DNA of 7,063 nucleotides. Origin: an uncultured bacterium. Lineage in GTDB: Bacteria; Actinomycetota; Coriobacteriia; Coriobacteriales; Atopobiaceae. The translations under genes were made by a program, and so were the position numbers. Positions 1-5,780 of the stretch are shown here, piece by piece (position 1 is the stretch's first letter; each line of letters starts with the position of its first letter). Location of the stretch: positions 1 to 7,063 of the forward strand of contig CAJMPT010000064.1 in the NCBI GenBank assembly GCA_905215465.1. Direction: 5' to 3'. The notes under the pieces were generated by a model that was not told the DNA's origin, made no database searches, and saw only the letters and a list, made by a program, of their open reading frames with translations.

Positions 1-1320
1 CCCATGGAGGACATCAACCTCCACTTCACCGGCGACTTCCACGCCATCGGCGCGGCCAACAACCTCTGCGCCGCCATGCTGGACAACCACATCAAGCAGG
101 GTAACAAGCTGGGCGTCGACCCCAGGCGCATCGTGTGGAAGCGCTGCGTAGACATGAACGACCGTCAGCTCAGGAGCATCGTCGACGGTCTGGGCGGCAT
201 CGCCAACGGGATGCCTCGCGAGGACGGCTTCGACATCACCGTGGCCTCCGAGGTCATGGCCGCGTTCTGCATGGCCTCCGACCTCATGGACCTGCGCGAC
301 CGCCTGGGCCGCATGGTCATCGCCTACACCTACGATCGCCAGCCCGTCACCGTGGCGGACATCCACGCCCAGGGCGCCATGGCGGCCCTGCTCAAGGATG
401 CCATCAAGCCCAACCTGGTCCAGACCCTCGAGGGCAACCCCGCCTTCGTCCACGGCGGCCCCTTCGCAAACATCGCCCACGGCTGCAACTCGGTGGAGGC
501 CACGACCACGGCCATGAGGCTCGCGGACTATGTGGTCACCGAGGCGGGCTTTGGCGCCGACCTCGGCGCGGAGAAGTTCCTGGACATCAAGTGCCGCGCC
601 ACGGGCCTTGCCCCCTCGGCCGTGGTCCTGGTGGCCACCGTGCGCGCACTCAAGTACAACGGCGGCGTGGCCAAGGACGCCCTCACCGAGGAAAACCTCG
701 CGGCGCTCGAGGCCGGCATGCCCAACCTGCTGCGCCACGTCTCCAACATCAAGGACGTCTGGGGCCTGCCCGTCGTGGTGGCCATCAACGCCTTCCCGAC
801 CGACACCTCTGCCGAACTGGCCCTGGTTGAGGAGAAGTGCAACGAGCTTGGCGTTAACGTGGCCCTCTCGGAGGTCTGGGCCAAGGGCGGCGAGGGCGGC
901 CGCGCGCTTGCCGAGGAGGTTCTGCGCCTCTGCGAGGAGCCTTCCGACTTCCGCTTTGCCTACGAGCTTGACCAGCCCCTGGCCAAGAAGGTCGAGGCCA
1001 TCGCCACGCGCGTCTACCACGCCGACGGCGTGGACTTCTCGCCCAAGGCGGCCCGCATGCTGAGGCAGCTGGAGGAGCAGGGCTTTGGCGGGCTTCCGGT
1101 CTGCATGGCCAAGACCCAGTACAGCTTCACGGACGACCCCAAGCGCCTGGGCGCCCCCGAGGGCTTCCGCATCACGGTGCGCGACCTGCGCGTCAGTGCC
1201 GGTGCCGGCTTTGTCGTGGCCCTCACGGGAGACATCATGACCATGCCGGGCCTGCCCAAGGTGCCCGCCGCCGAGAACATCGACGTCACGCCCGACGGCC
1301 GCATCGTCGGCCTGTTCTAG
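1..1320 (+). CDS. fhs: Formate--tetrahydrofolate ligase, C-terminal ~440 residues (5' end outside window)
   Basis: Formyltetrahydrofolate synthetase makes 10-formyl-THF from formate, THF and ATP in the cytoplasm; it is the entry point of formate into one-carbon metabolism. The frame is open from base 1 (Pro codon, then Met at 4), but that Met is internal: PMEDINLHFTGDFHAI is a conserved family block lying well inside the protein, so about 115-120 N-terminal residues, including the ATP-binding loop, lie upstream. Visible family blocks are VHGGPFANIAHGCNS, the signature VATVRALKYNGG (631-666), MAKTQYSFTDDP, and the C-terminal RVSAGAGFVVALTGDIMTMP. No frameshift or missing block is seen in the part present. 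It is the first visible gene of the one-carbon operon, 32 nt before fchA with no terminator between. The promoter and any regulation are outside the window. The assignment is very secure. Confidence 0.97.
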   Translation, partial: PMEDINLHFTGDFHAIGAANNLCAAMLDNHIKQGNKLGVDPRRIVWKRCVDMNDRQLRSIVDGLGGIANGMPREDGFDITVASEVMAAFCMASDLMDLRDRLGRMVIAYTYDRQPVTVADIHAQGAMAALLKDAIKPNLVQTLEGNPAFVHGGPFANIAHGCNSVEATTTAMRLADYVVTEAGFGADLGAEKFLDIKCRATGLAPSAVVLVATVRALKYNGGVAKDALTEENLAALEAGMPNLLRHVSNIKDVWGLPVVVAINAFPTDTSAELALVEEKCNELGVNVALSEVWAKGGEGGRALAEEVLRLCEEPSDFRFAYELDQPLAKKVEAIATRVYHADGVDFSPKAARMLRQLEEQGFGGLPVCMAKTQYSFTDDPKRLGAPEGFRITVRDLRVSAGAGFVVALTGDIMTMPGLPKVPAAENIDVTPDGRIVGLF

Positions 1321-1352
1321 CGCCCTCGCCAAGAGCCTAGCTTCGGAGTCAC

Positions 1353-2000
1353 ATGCTTTCTGAGACAAGTTCCACCAGCCTGACCGCGCTGCCCGCCGCC
1401 GCCTTTGCGGAACGCCTCGCCGCCCGCGAGCCCGTTCCCGGAGGCGGCGGCGCGGCCGCTCTCGCGGGCGCCCTGGGCGCCGCACTGGCGTCCATGGTGG
1501 CCAACTACACCGTGGGCAAGCCCCGCTACGCCGACGTGGAGACGGACGTCCGTCATGCCCTCGCGGCGGCCGGCCGCATCCGTCGCGAGCTTCTCGTCCT
1601 GGTTGACGAGGACGCCCGCGCCTACAGCCTGGTGTCCGCCGCCTACGCCCTTCCCAAGGGTGACCCCGGGCGCGCCCGGGCCGTCGAGGCGGCCCTGCAC
1701 GAGGCCGCGCTTCCGCCCTACCGCACCATGGCGGCCTGCGCCCGCGCCCTCGCCGTCCTCGAGGAGCTCGGCGAGAAGGGCTCGCGCATGCTCCTCTCGG
1801 ACGTGGCATGCGGCGCCCACCTCTGCCGCGCCGCGCTGGAGGCGTCCGCCGTCAACGTCTACGTCAACACGGCGTCCATGGCCGACCGTGACCGCGCCCG
1901 CGAGCTGGAGTCCGAGTGCGAGGCACTCCTCGCGCAGTGGGCGCCCCGCGCGGCCGAGCTTGCCTGCGCCATGACCGCCAAGGTCAGGAGGGAGTCCTGA
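1353..2000 (+). CDS. fchA: Methenyl-THF cyclohydrolase / cyclodeaminase family protein (FchA-like)
   Basis: This 215-residue protein belongs to the formiminotransferase-cyclodeaminase C-terminal domain family. Free-standing bacterial members next to fhs and folD are generally assigned as 5,10-methenyl-THF cyclohydrolase, interconverting 10-formyl-THF and methenyl-THF. Seen in the sequence: the glycine-rich folate-site block PGGGGAAALAGALGAAL (residues 29-45), DEDARAYSLVSAAYALPKG (residues 85-103, the conserved D..AY..V..A..LPK pattern), and a terminal block SDVACGAHLCRAALEASAV followed by NVYVNTASM. Length is normal for a single-domain member and it is probably mostly helical. ATG 1353 is preceded by GGAG (1345-1348), a rather short spacing. 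Its TGA shares one base with the folD start. The alternative is a formimino-THF cyclodeaminase for histidine or purine breakdown, but no formiminotransferase is visible and the fhs-folD context favours the cyclohydrolase role. Because folD lacks its cyclohydrolase lysine, this protein may be the only cyclohydrolase of the route. Confidence 0.88.
   Translation: MLSETSSTSLTALPAAAFAERLAAREPVPGGGGAAALAGALGAALASMVANYTVGKPRYADVETDVRHALAAAGRIRRELLVLVDEDARAYSLVSAAYALPKGDPGRARAVEAALHEAALPPYRTMAACARALAVLEELGEKGSRMLLSDVACGAHLCRAALEASAVNVYVNTASMADRDRARELESECEALLAQWAPRAAELACAMTAKVRRES
1986..1991 (+). promoter_or_regulatory. Shine-Dalgarno AGGAGG deciding the folD start
   Basis: AGGAGG lies inside the last fchA codons, 8 nt before ATG 2000. 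It supports the start that overlaps the fchA stop by one base (TGATG), an arrangement typical of translational coupling, rather than the longer upstream reading. Confidence 0.8.
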
Positions 2001-2857
2001 TGGCCGAGCTTCTGAAGGGCGCGCCCGTCGCCCGCGCGCTCACCGAGCGCCTGGCCGCGCGCGCCGAGGCCCTGACGGCCGCCGGCGCCACGCCGCGGCT
2101 CGCCGTGATCCGCGTGGGGGAGCGCGCCGACGACGTCTCCTACGAGCGCGGGCTGATCAAGCGCTGCGAGAAGGTCGGCATAGTCGCCGACGTGCGCGTC
2201 TTGTCCGCCGACTGTACGCAGGAGGAGCTTCTCTGCTGCGTGGAGGCCGTGAACGCCGATGCCTCGGTGCACGGCTGCCTGATGTTCCGCCCGCTTCCCG
2301 CCCAGCTTGACGAGCGCGAGGCCGCGGCGGCTCTCGACCCCGCCAAAGACGTGGACTGCATGACGGACGCCTCCCTGCTCACCACGCTGGCGGGCCGCGC
2401 GGGCGGCTTTGCCCCCTGCACGGCCGAGGCGGTGCTGGAGGTGCTGGACCACTACGGCGTTGCCCTCGAGGGCGCGCGCGTGACCGTGGTGGGGCGCTCG
2501 CTCGTCATCGGAAGGCCCGTCTCGCTCATGCTCCAGGCCAGAAACGCCACCGTGACCATGTGCCACACCCGCACGGCCGACCTTGCCGCCGAGTGCCGCC
2601 GAGCCGACGTTCTTGTTGCCGCCACGGGCCATGCCGGCACCGTGGGCGCGGACTGCGTGGCGCCCGGCCAGGTGGTCGTTGACGTGGGCATAAACTGGGA
2701 CGAGAAGAGCCAGCGCCTGGTGGGCGACGTGGACTTTGACGCCGCGGAGCCCATCGCGGGCGCAATCACGCCCGTGCCCGGAGGCGTGGGCGCCGTGACC
2801 ACCGCGGTTCTTGCCAAGCACGTCATCGAGGCCGCAGAGAGGAGCGCCTTCGCATGA
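2000..2857 (+). CDS. folD: Methylene-THF dehydrogenase FolD, probably lacking cyclohydrolase activity
   Basis: This 285-residue FolD-family enzyme interconverts 5,10-methenyl-THF and 5,10-methylene-THF with NAD(P). The ATG at 2000 is chosen over an upstream in-frame ATG at 1916 because AGGAGG (1986-1991) sits 8 nt before it, the protein then begins like other FolDs, and the longer form would extend into fchA. Conserved features are RLAVIRVG near residue 33, Tyr48, KDVD (116-119), the Rossmann segment VVGRSLVIGRP (163-173) and ITPVPGGVGAVT (256-267). A gap-free comparison with E. coli FolD around the active site (recalled sequence) puts Leu52 (codon 2153-2155) at the catalytic Lys54 and Phe96 (2285-2287) at the Gln of the VQLPLP block; PCTP is also PCTA. 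In characterised FolDs the Lys is needed for the cyclohydrolase step but less so for the dehydrogenase. FchA directly upstream could supply the missing step. The family call is secure; loss of cyclohydrolase activity is inferred. Confidence 0.95.
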   Translation: MAELLKGAPVARALTERLAARAEALTAAGATPRLAVIRVGERADDVSYERGLIKRCEKVGIVADVRVLSADCTQEELLCCVEAVNADASVHGCLMFRPLPAQLDEREAAAALDPAKDVDCMTDASLLTTLAGRAGGFAPCTAEAVLEVLDHYGVALEGARVTVVGRSLVIGRPVSLMLQARNATVTMCHTRTADLAAECRRADVLVAATGHAGTVGADCVAPGQVVVDVGINWDEKSQRLVGDVDFDAAEPIAGAITPVPGGVGAVTTAVLAKHVIEAAERSAFA

Positions 2858-3447
2858 GCCAGGACCTTACCTACAGCAAGCTCGACAAGCCGCGCGTGGA
2901 GGCCGCCGTCCGCGAGTTCCTTCTGGCGATAGGGGAGGACCCCGACCGCGAGGGCCTCCAGGGCACGCCCGACCGCGTGGCGCGCGCCTGCGAGGAGATC
3001 TTCGGCGGCATGCAGGAGGATCCGGGCGCCCACCTGCGCAAGCAGTTCCACGAGCCGGGAAACGAGGAGATGGTCATCGTCCGCGACATCCCGTTCTCGT
3101 CCATGTGCGAGCACCACCTGCTGCCCTTCGTCGGCAAGGCGCACGTCTGCTACATCCCGCGCGACGGGCACGTGACGGGCCTCTCCAAGATCAGCCGCTG
3201 CGTCAATGGGTACGCCAAGCGCCCGCAGCTGCAGGAGCGCCTGACCGCGCAGATCGCCGACGCCATGGTGCGCGAGCTCGATCCGCTGGGCGTCCTCGTG
3301 GTGCTGGAGGCCGAGCACACCTGCATGACCATGCGAGGCGTACGCTCCGCTGGCTCCAAGACCACCACGTCCGCCGTTCGCGGCTGCCTCAAGGAGATCA
3401 AGTGCCGCCAGGAGGCCATGCAGCTCATGCTTGGCAGCAACCGCTAG
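2854..3447 (+). CDS. folE: GTP cyclohydrolase I, type IA
   Basis: GTP cyclohydrolase I converts GTP to 7,8-dihydroneopterin triphosphate, the first committed step of folate synthesis, in the cytoplasm. The 197-residue length matches the family. Visible motifs are GEDPDREGLQGTPDRVA (27-43), SMCEHHLLPFVGKAHVCYIP (83-102), GLSKISRCVNGYAKRPQLQE (109-128) and AEHTCMTMRGVR (153-164). By comparison with the E. coli enzyme the zinc ligands are Cys85, His88 and Cys157, and the catalytic histidines are His87 and His155; all are present. The ATG overlaps the folD stop (ATGA, 4 nt), and AGAGGAG (2838-2844) is 9 nt upstream, so translation is probably coupled to folD. This is the canonical type I enzyme, not the type IB FolE2 family. 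Nothing looks damaged. Its place directly after the fhs-fchA-folD set joins pterin synthesis to one-carbon loading. Confidence 0.97.
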   Translation: MSQDLTYSKLDKPRVEAAVREFLLAIGEDPDREGLQGTPDRVARACEEIFGGMQEDPGAHLRKQFHEPGNEEMVIVRDIPFSSMCEHHLLPFVGKAHVCYIPRDGHVTGLSKISRCVNGYAKRPQLQERLTAQIADAMVRELDPLGVLVVLEAEHTCMTMRGVRSAGSKTTTSAVRGCLKEIKCRQEAMQLMLGSNR

Positions 3448-3479
3448 CCCCCATTGTCAGGTTGAGATTGGGAGGGTGT

Positions 3480-4886
3480 ATGTACAGGGTTCCGTTCGAG
3501 GTGGCCCACCTCACGTATGACCAGGCGCTGGCCGAGCTGCATTCGGCGCTGCGCTTTGGGATCTGCCCCATGCTGGAGACCGTGGAGGACATGCTCGCCG
3601 AGCTGGGCGATCCGGACCTCTGCTTTGAGTCCGTGCAGATTGCAGGCACCAACGGCAAGACGTCCACCTCGCGCTTCACGGCGGCCATCCTGGCCGGCGA
3701 GGGGCTTTCCGTGGCCCTCTACACCTCGCCCGAGCTGGTGAGCTACACCGAGCGCATGGAGGTCGGCGGCGCTCCCGTCAGCGAGGCCGCATTCGCCCAC
3801 GGCATCGCGGCCGCCACCGAGGCGGGCCGTCGCGTCAACGCGCGCCGCGCGGCCGCCGGCGAGCGTGCCTACGACGTCACCGAGTTCGACACCCTCACCG
3901 TGGCAGCTGCCGTCGTCTTTGCCGAGGCAGGCGTCGACGTGGCGGTGCTCGAATGCGGCATGGGCGGCCGTTGGGACGCCACCTCGGCCGTCAAGTCCAT
4001 CCGCACCGTGGCCGTCACGGGCATCGGCCTTGACCACACGCGCATCCTCGGCGACACCCTAGAGGCCATCGCCGGCGAGAAGGCCGCCATCATCAAGCCC
4101 GGGCGCGCCTGCGTGCTGGGCGTCGGATGCGCCACGCCCACGAGCGTGGAGGACGTCTTCCTTGAGCGGTGTGCCGCCTCCGGCGTGACGCCCACGCTGG
4201 TGCGCGCGCTCGACCGCTTCGACGTGGCCGGCGAGATGCACCCTGGCATTGCCCGCGAGCACGCGCACCTTCCCCAAGCCAGCTTTGGCGTGACCAAGCG
4301 CCCGAGCCGCCTGGGCGCCCCGCTTGAGCTCTCCGTCAGCACCCCGCGCGCCCTCTACGCGGAGCTCGCCTGCCTCAAACCCTGCTACCAGGCCGCAAAC
4401 GTCGCCTGCGCCGTGACGCTCGCCGAGGCGCACCTCGGCCGTGCCCTCAACCAGGACGCCCTCTTTGAGTCGCTGGTCACCTGCCCCACGCCCGGCCGCT
4501 TCCAGCTCCTTCGCCCCGAGCCACCCGTCCTCATCGACGCCTGCCACAACCCCCAGAGCGTTCAGGCGTTTCTCGCCGCGGTGGCTGCCGTTGAGCCTGA
4601 CGTGGTCGCCCGTCCGCAGCTGCTCTGCGCGGTCCTCGCCGACAAGGACGTGGCCGGCATCGTGGACCTTCTGGCTGGGGCCTTTCCGTCGGTGTGCGTG
4701 ACGCAGACCGTGTCACCCCGTGCCCTGCCCGCCCACGAGCTGGCCGAGCTCTTCCGCGAGAAGGGCGTCACGGTCACGGCGGAGTATCCGGATGTGCAGG
4801 CCGCAACGTCGGCTTTGTGTGGAGAATCCTACGTTGCGTGCGGCTCCATCACCCTTGCCGGCGAGGTTGCAGGCCTTCTGGGCTAG
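3480..4886 (+). CDS. folC: Folylpolyglutamate synthase / dihydrofolate synthase
   Basis: FolC is an ATP-dependent Mur-ligase-type enzyme that adds glutamates to folates and, in many bacteria, also joins glutamate to dihydropteroate. The 468-residue protein has the P-loop IAGTNGKTSTS (Gly56-Thr61), the folate-site stretch YTSPELVSYTERM, ECGMGGRWDATSAV (158-171), DHTRILGDTLEAIAGEKAAIIKPG, and a late HNP motif (His356-Asn357-Pro358) in the form IDACHNPQSV, where family members more often have D-x-AHNP. ATG 3480 is chosen because GGAGG (3471-3475) lies just upstream, MYRVPFEVAHLTYDQAL resembles other FolC N-termini, and reading further upstream in this frame would overlap folE. It follows folE after 32 nt without a terminator, so it is probably the last operon gene. 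Whether it carries both activities cannot be read from sequence alone. No folP, folB or folK is visible in this window. Confidence 0.95.
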   Translation: MYRVPFEVAHLTYDQALAELHSALRFGICPMLETVEDMLAELGDPDLCFESVQIAGTNGKTSTSRFTAAILAGEGLSVALYTSPELVSYTERMEVGGAPVSEAAFAHGIAAATEAGRRVNARRAAAGERAYDVTEFDTLTVAAAVVFAEAGVDVAVLECGMGGRWDATSAVKSIRTVAVTGIGLDHTRILGDTLEAIAGEKAAIIKPGRACVLGVGCATPTSVEDVFLERCAASGVTPTLVRALDRFDVAGEMHPGIAREHAHLPQASFGVTKRPSRLGAPLELSVSTPRALYAELACLKPCYQAANVACAVTLAEAHLGRALNQDALFESLVTCPTPGRFQLLRPEPPVLIDACHNPQSVQAFLAAVAAVEPDVVARPQLLCAVLADKDVAGIVDLLAGAFPSVCVTQTVSPRALPAHELAELFREKGVTVTAEYPDVQAATSALCGESYVACGSITLAGEVAGLLG

Positions 4887-4890
4887 GCTC

Positions 4891-4899
4891 TGCTACAAT
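4891..4899 (+). promoter_or_regulatory. Extended -10 promoter candidate for the zinc-ribbon gene
   Basis: TGCTACAAT is an extended -10 (TGn plus TACAAT, 5 of 6 matches to TATAAT) starting 4 nt after the folC stop and about 65 nt before ATG 4964. A possible -35 TTGCAG (4867-4872) is 21 nt upstream, which is too far to be convincing, but extended -10 promoters can work with a weak -35. Transcription would start near 4906. No terminator was found between folC and this site, so read-through from the operon is also possible. Confidence 0.5.
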
Positions 4900-4963
4900 C
4901 GTGCGAGTTGCCGCGGCATGCGTCACGGCCGCCTGACTGAAGTCACAAGAAGGAGTCCCAAAC

Positions 4964-5395
4964 ATGCAGGAACTGCTCGACCAGCTCATCACGCCTGAGG
5001 TTCGCATGGTGCTCTACCTCATGGTCGTCTGCGTCGTCATGCTGTACATCCTCTCCATCGTCTACGTCATCCGCGACGCCCAGCGCCGTGGCGCGGAGCC
5101 CTGGTGGATGTGGGCAATCATCTCCGTCATCCCCATTGTGGGCCTGCTCGCCTACGTCATCCTGCGTCCGAGCTCCTACCTCATCGACCGCGAGGAGCAG
5201 GATCTCGACATCGCCCTGCGAGAGCACCAGCTGTCCCACTACGGCATCTGCCCCAAGTGCGGCGCCCCCATCGACCGTGACTTCGTGGTGTGCCCCATCT
5301 GCAACACGCAGGTCCGCAACGTCTGCCCCACCTGCCACCGCCCGCTCAACGCGGACTGGAAGGTCTGCCCCTACTGCCGCACCCGCATCCAGTAG
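4964..5395 (+). CDS. Two-helix membrane protein with C-terminal double zinc ribbon
   Basis: I do not know the function of this 143-residue protein. Two hydrophobic segments are visible, residues about 14-36 and 47-67, separated by a short polar loop (RDAQRRGAEP). The second, with WWMWAIISVIPIVGLLAYVIL, resembles the PLDc_N-type membrane segment (W..W......P.vG...Y) found at the start of cardiolipin-synthase-like proteins, but no phospholipase D domain follows. After a charged linker come two regular treble-pair zinc ribbons: Cys96/99 with Cys110/113, and Cys121/124 with Cys135/138, each pair separated by ten residues, as in the DZR family. Both termini are likely on the same side, with the ribbons cytoplasmic (inference). 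ATG 4964 has AGGAG (4951-4955) at 8 nt. The gene stands alone between its own promoter candidate and a strong terminator. The zinc ribbons could bind protein or nucleic acid; there is no evidence for either. Confidence 0.9.
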   Translation: MQELLDQLITPEVRMVLYLMVVCVVMLYILSIVYVIRDAQRRGAEPWWMWAIISVIPIVGLLAYVILRPSSYLIDREEQDLDIALREHQLSHYGICPKCGAPIDRDFVVCPICNTQVRNVCPTCHRPLNADWKVCPYCRTRIQ

Positions 5396-5421
5396 CGCGG
5401 CCGCACGGCACCCCCGCACCC

Positions 5422-5461
5422 AAGGCCAGGCGAGAAGAACGCACTTCTCGCCTGGCCTTTT
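5422..5461 (+). terminator. Strong intrinsic terminator after the zinc-ribbon gene
   Basis: A perfect 16-bp stem (5422-5437 with 5444-5459) closes a 6-nt loop AACGCA; arms read AAGGCCAGGCGAGAAG and CTTCTCGCCTGGCCTT. The stem runs into TTTT (5458-5461). It begins 26 nt after the stop codon, so it most likely ends the 4964-5395 transcript. Its symmetry means it may also work partly on the opposite strand. Confidence 0.93.
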
Positions 5462-5473
5462 GCTGCCGCCGTG

Positions 5474-5535
5474 CCCCGCAAATTGGGGACGTGTTCAAAT
5501 TTGCGCAAAAACGAACACGTCCCCAATTTGCGGGG
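5474..5535. repeat. Perfect 23-bp inverted repeat, REP/MITE-like hairpin
   Basis: The left arm 5474-5496 begins CCCCGCAAATTGGGG and ends ACGTGTTC; the right arm 5513-5535 is its exact reverse complement. The 16-nt centre (5497-5512) contains its own palindrome TTTGCGCAAA. AT-rich blocks inside a GC-rich intergenic region set it apart from its surroundings. There is no T-tract on either side, so it is not a normal intrinsic terminator, and it lies only 12 nt beyond one that already serves the upstream gene. No clear target-site duplication is seen. The TTGGGGACGTGTTC core is reminiscent of dispersed intergenic hairpin repeats in many bacterial genomes, some linked to REP-associated transposases (from memory, not checked). 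Copy number elsewhere is unknown. Confidence 0.85.
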
Positions 5536-5594
5536 GCGGGCAGGCGGTGATTTGCTACGCGTTTGTTGTCCGGCGCACAAGCGACGCGTGTTTG

Positions 5595-5603
5595 TGGTAA
5601 ACC
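5595..5603 (+). promoter_or_regulatory. Weak promoter candidate for the thrS leader transcript
   Basis: TGGTAAACC has a TGn followed by TAAACC, only 3 of 6 matches to a -10 box, and no good -35 lies at the right distance. It is listed because a transcript starting near 5610 would begin just before the leader ribosome-binding site, as expected for an attenuator. A promoter further upstream is equally possible. Confidence 0.2.
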
Positions 5604-5620
5604 AGACTCAATGCAGTCGC

Positions 5621-5628
5621 AGGAAAGG
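5621..5628 (+). promoter_or_regulatory. Shine-Dalgarno of the thrS leader peptide
   Basis: AGGAAAGG ends 9 nt before ATG 5638. A purine-rich site at this spacing before such a short frame is the main reason to believe the leader is translated. A competing ATG at 5611 yields only six codons and overlaps this site. Confidence 0.65.
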
Positions 5629-5637
5629 TAATTCAGC

Positions 5638-5682
5638 ATGTTCGTGCCGCACCAGGGCATCTTCACCACCCAGACTATCTAG
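5638..5682 (+). CDS. Threonine-containing leader peptide upstream of thrS (attenuator)
   Basis: A 14-codon frame encodes MFVPHQGIFTTQTI followed by TAG. Three of the last five residues are threonine (ACC 5665, ACC 5668, ACT 5674), and the frame lies between a Shine-Dalgarno (5621-5628) and a hairpin plus intrinsic terminator preceding thrS. This is the layout of a ribosome-mediated attenuator: when charged tRNA-Thr is scarce the ribosome would stall on the Thr codons, change downstream folding and let polymerase reach thrS. The peptide itself probably has no function. Direct evidence is the frame, codons and structures; stalling is inferred. The enrichment is modest (three codons, one pair adjacent) and an Ile codon follows, so chance cannot be excluded. 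Confidence 0.65.
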   Translation: MFVPHQGIFTTQTI

Positions 5683-5724
5683 GCGTCTGTCCCCCAAGGG
5701 CCGCGAGGCCACGTGACAGGCGCC
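5682..5724 (+). promoter_or_regulatory. Leader hairpin beginning in the leader stop codon
   Basis: GGCGTCTGTC (5682-5691) pairs with GACAGGCGCC (5715-5724) over 10 bp, with one G-U pair in RNA. Inside is a second stem GGCC-GCGA-GGCC (5699-5710) with a GNRA-type loop. The 5' strand starts at the last base of the leader TAG, so a ribosome stalled on the Thr codons (5665-5676) would cover part of it and prevent pairing. There is no T-tract, so this is not a terminator; it fits a pause or switching hairpin. Confidence 0.65.
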
Positions 5725-5731
5725 ACATACT

Positions 5732-5769
5732 CGCCCAGCACCGGGTCCTCCCGGCGTGCGGGCGTTTTT
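5732..5769 (+). terminator. Intrinsic terminator in the thrS leader
   Basis: CGCCC (5732-5736) pairs with GGGCG (5760-5764); inside, GCAC with GTGC and CGGG with CCCG continue the stem with a small bulge around a TCCT loop. TTTTT (5765-5769) follows at once. It lies 49 nt downstream of the leader stop and 51 nt before the thrS start, so unconditional use would block thrS expression. This implies it is regulated. Confidence 0.88.
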
Positions 5770-5780
5770 CATGTCGAGTA

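Noticed and set aside
135..830. Overlapping + strand open frame inside fhs
   Set aside because: Low-complexity Arg/Pro/His-rich translation in the wrong frame of a well-conserved gene.
1916..1999. Upstream in-frame ATG that would add 28 residues to FolD
   Set aside because: The added part overlaps fchA, is unlike FolD N-termini, and AGGAGG supports ATG 2000.
1859..2821. Long minus-strand open frame opposite fchA and folD (320 codons), and similar ones opposite folC and thrS
   Set aside because: Typical antisense shadows of high-GC genes: composition rich in His, Gly, Arg and Ala, no motifs, and the + strand genes are unambiguous.
2811..3479. Long upstream extension of the folC frame, giving a 691-residue protein
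   Set aside because: The extra ~220 residues are an Arg/Pro/Gly-rich read of the folE gene in another frame; FolC similarity begins at Met 3480 after a good ribosome-binding site.
4934..4953. Short symmetric element TGACTGAAGTCA before the zinc-ribbon gene
   Set aside because: Only 5 bp per side, too short to separate from chance without comparison to relatives.
5590..5640. T-box riboswitch upstream of thrS
   Set aside because: No recognisable T-box sequence or specifier stem was found; the Thr-codon leader peptide explains the region better.
5346..5669. Minus-strand frame of 107 codons across the intergenic region
   Set aside because: It runs through the terminator and the inverted repeat and has no recognisable motif.
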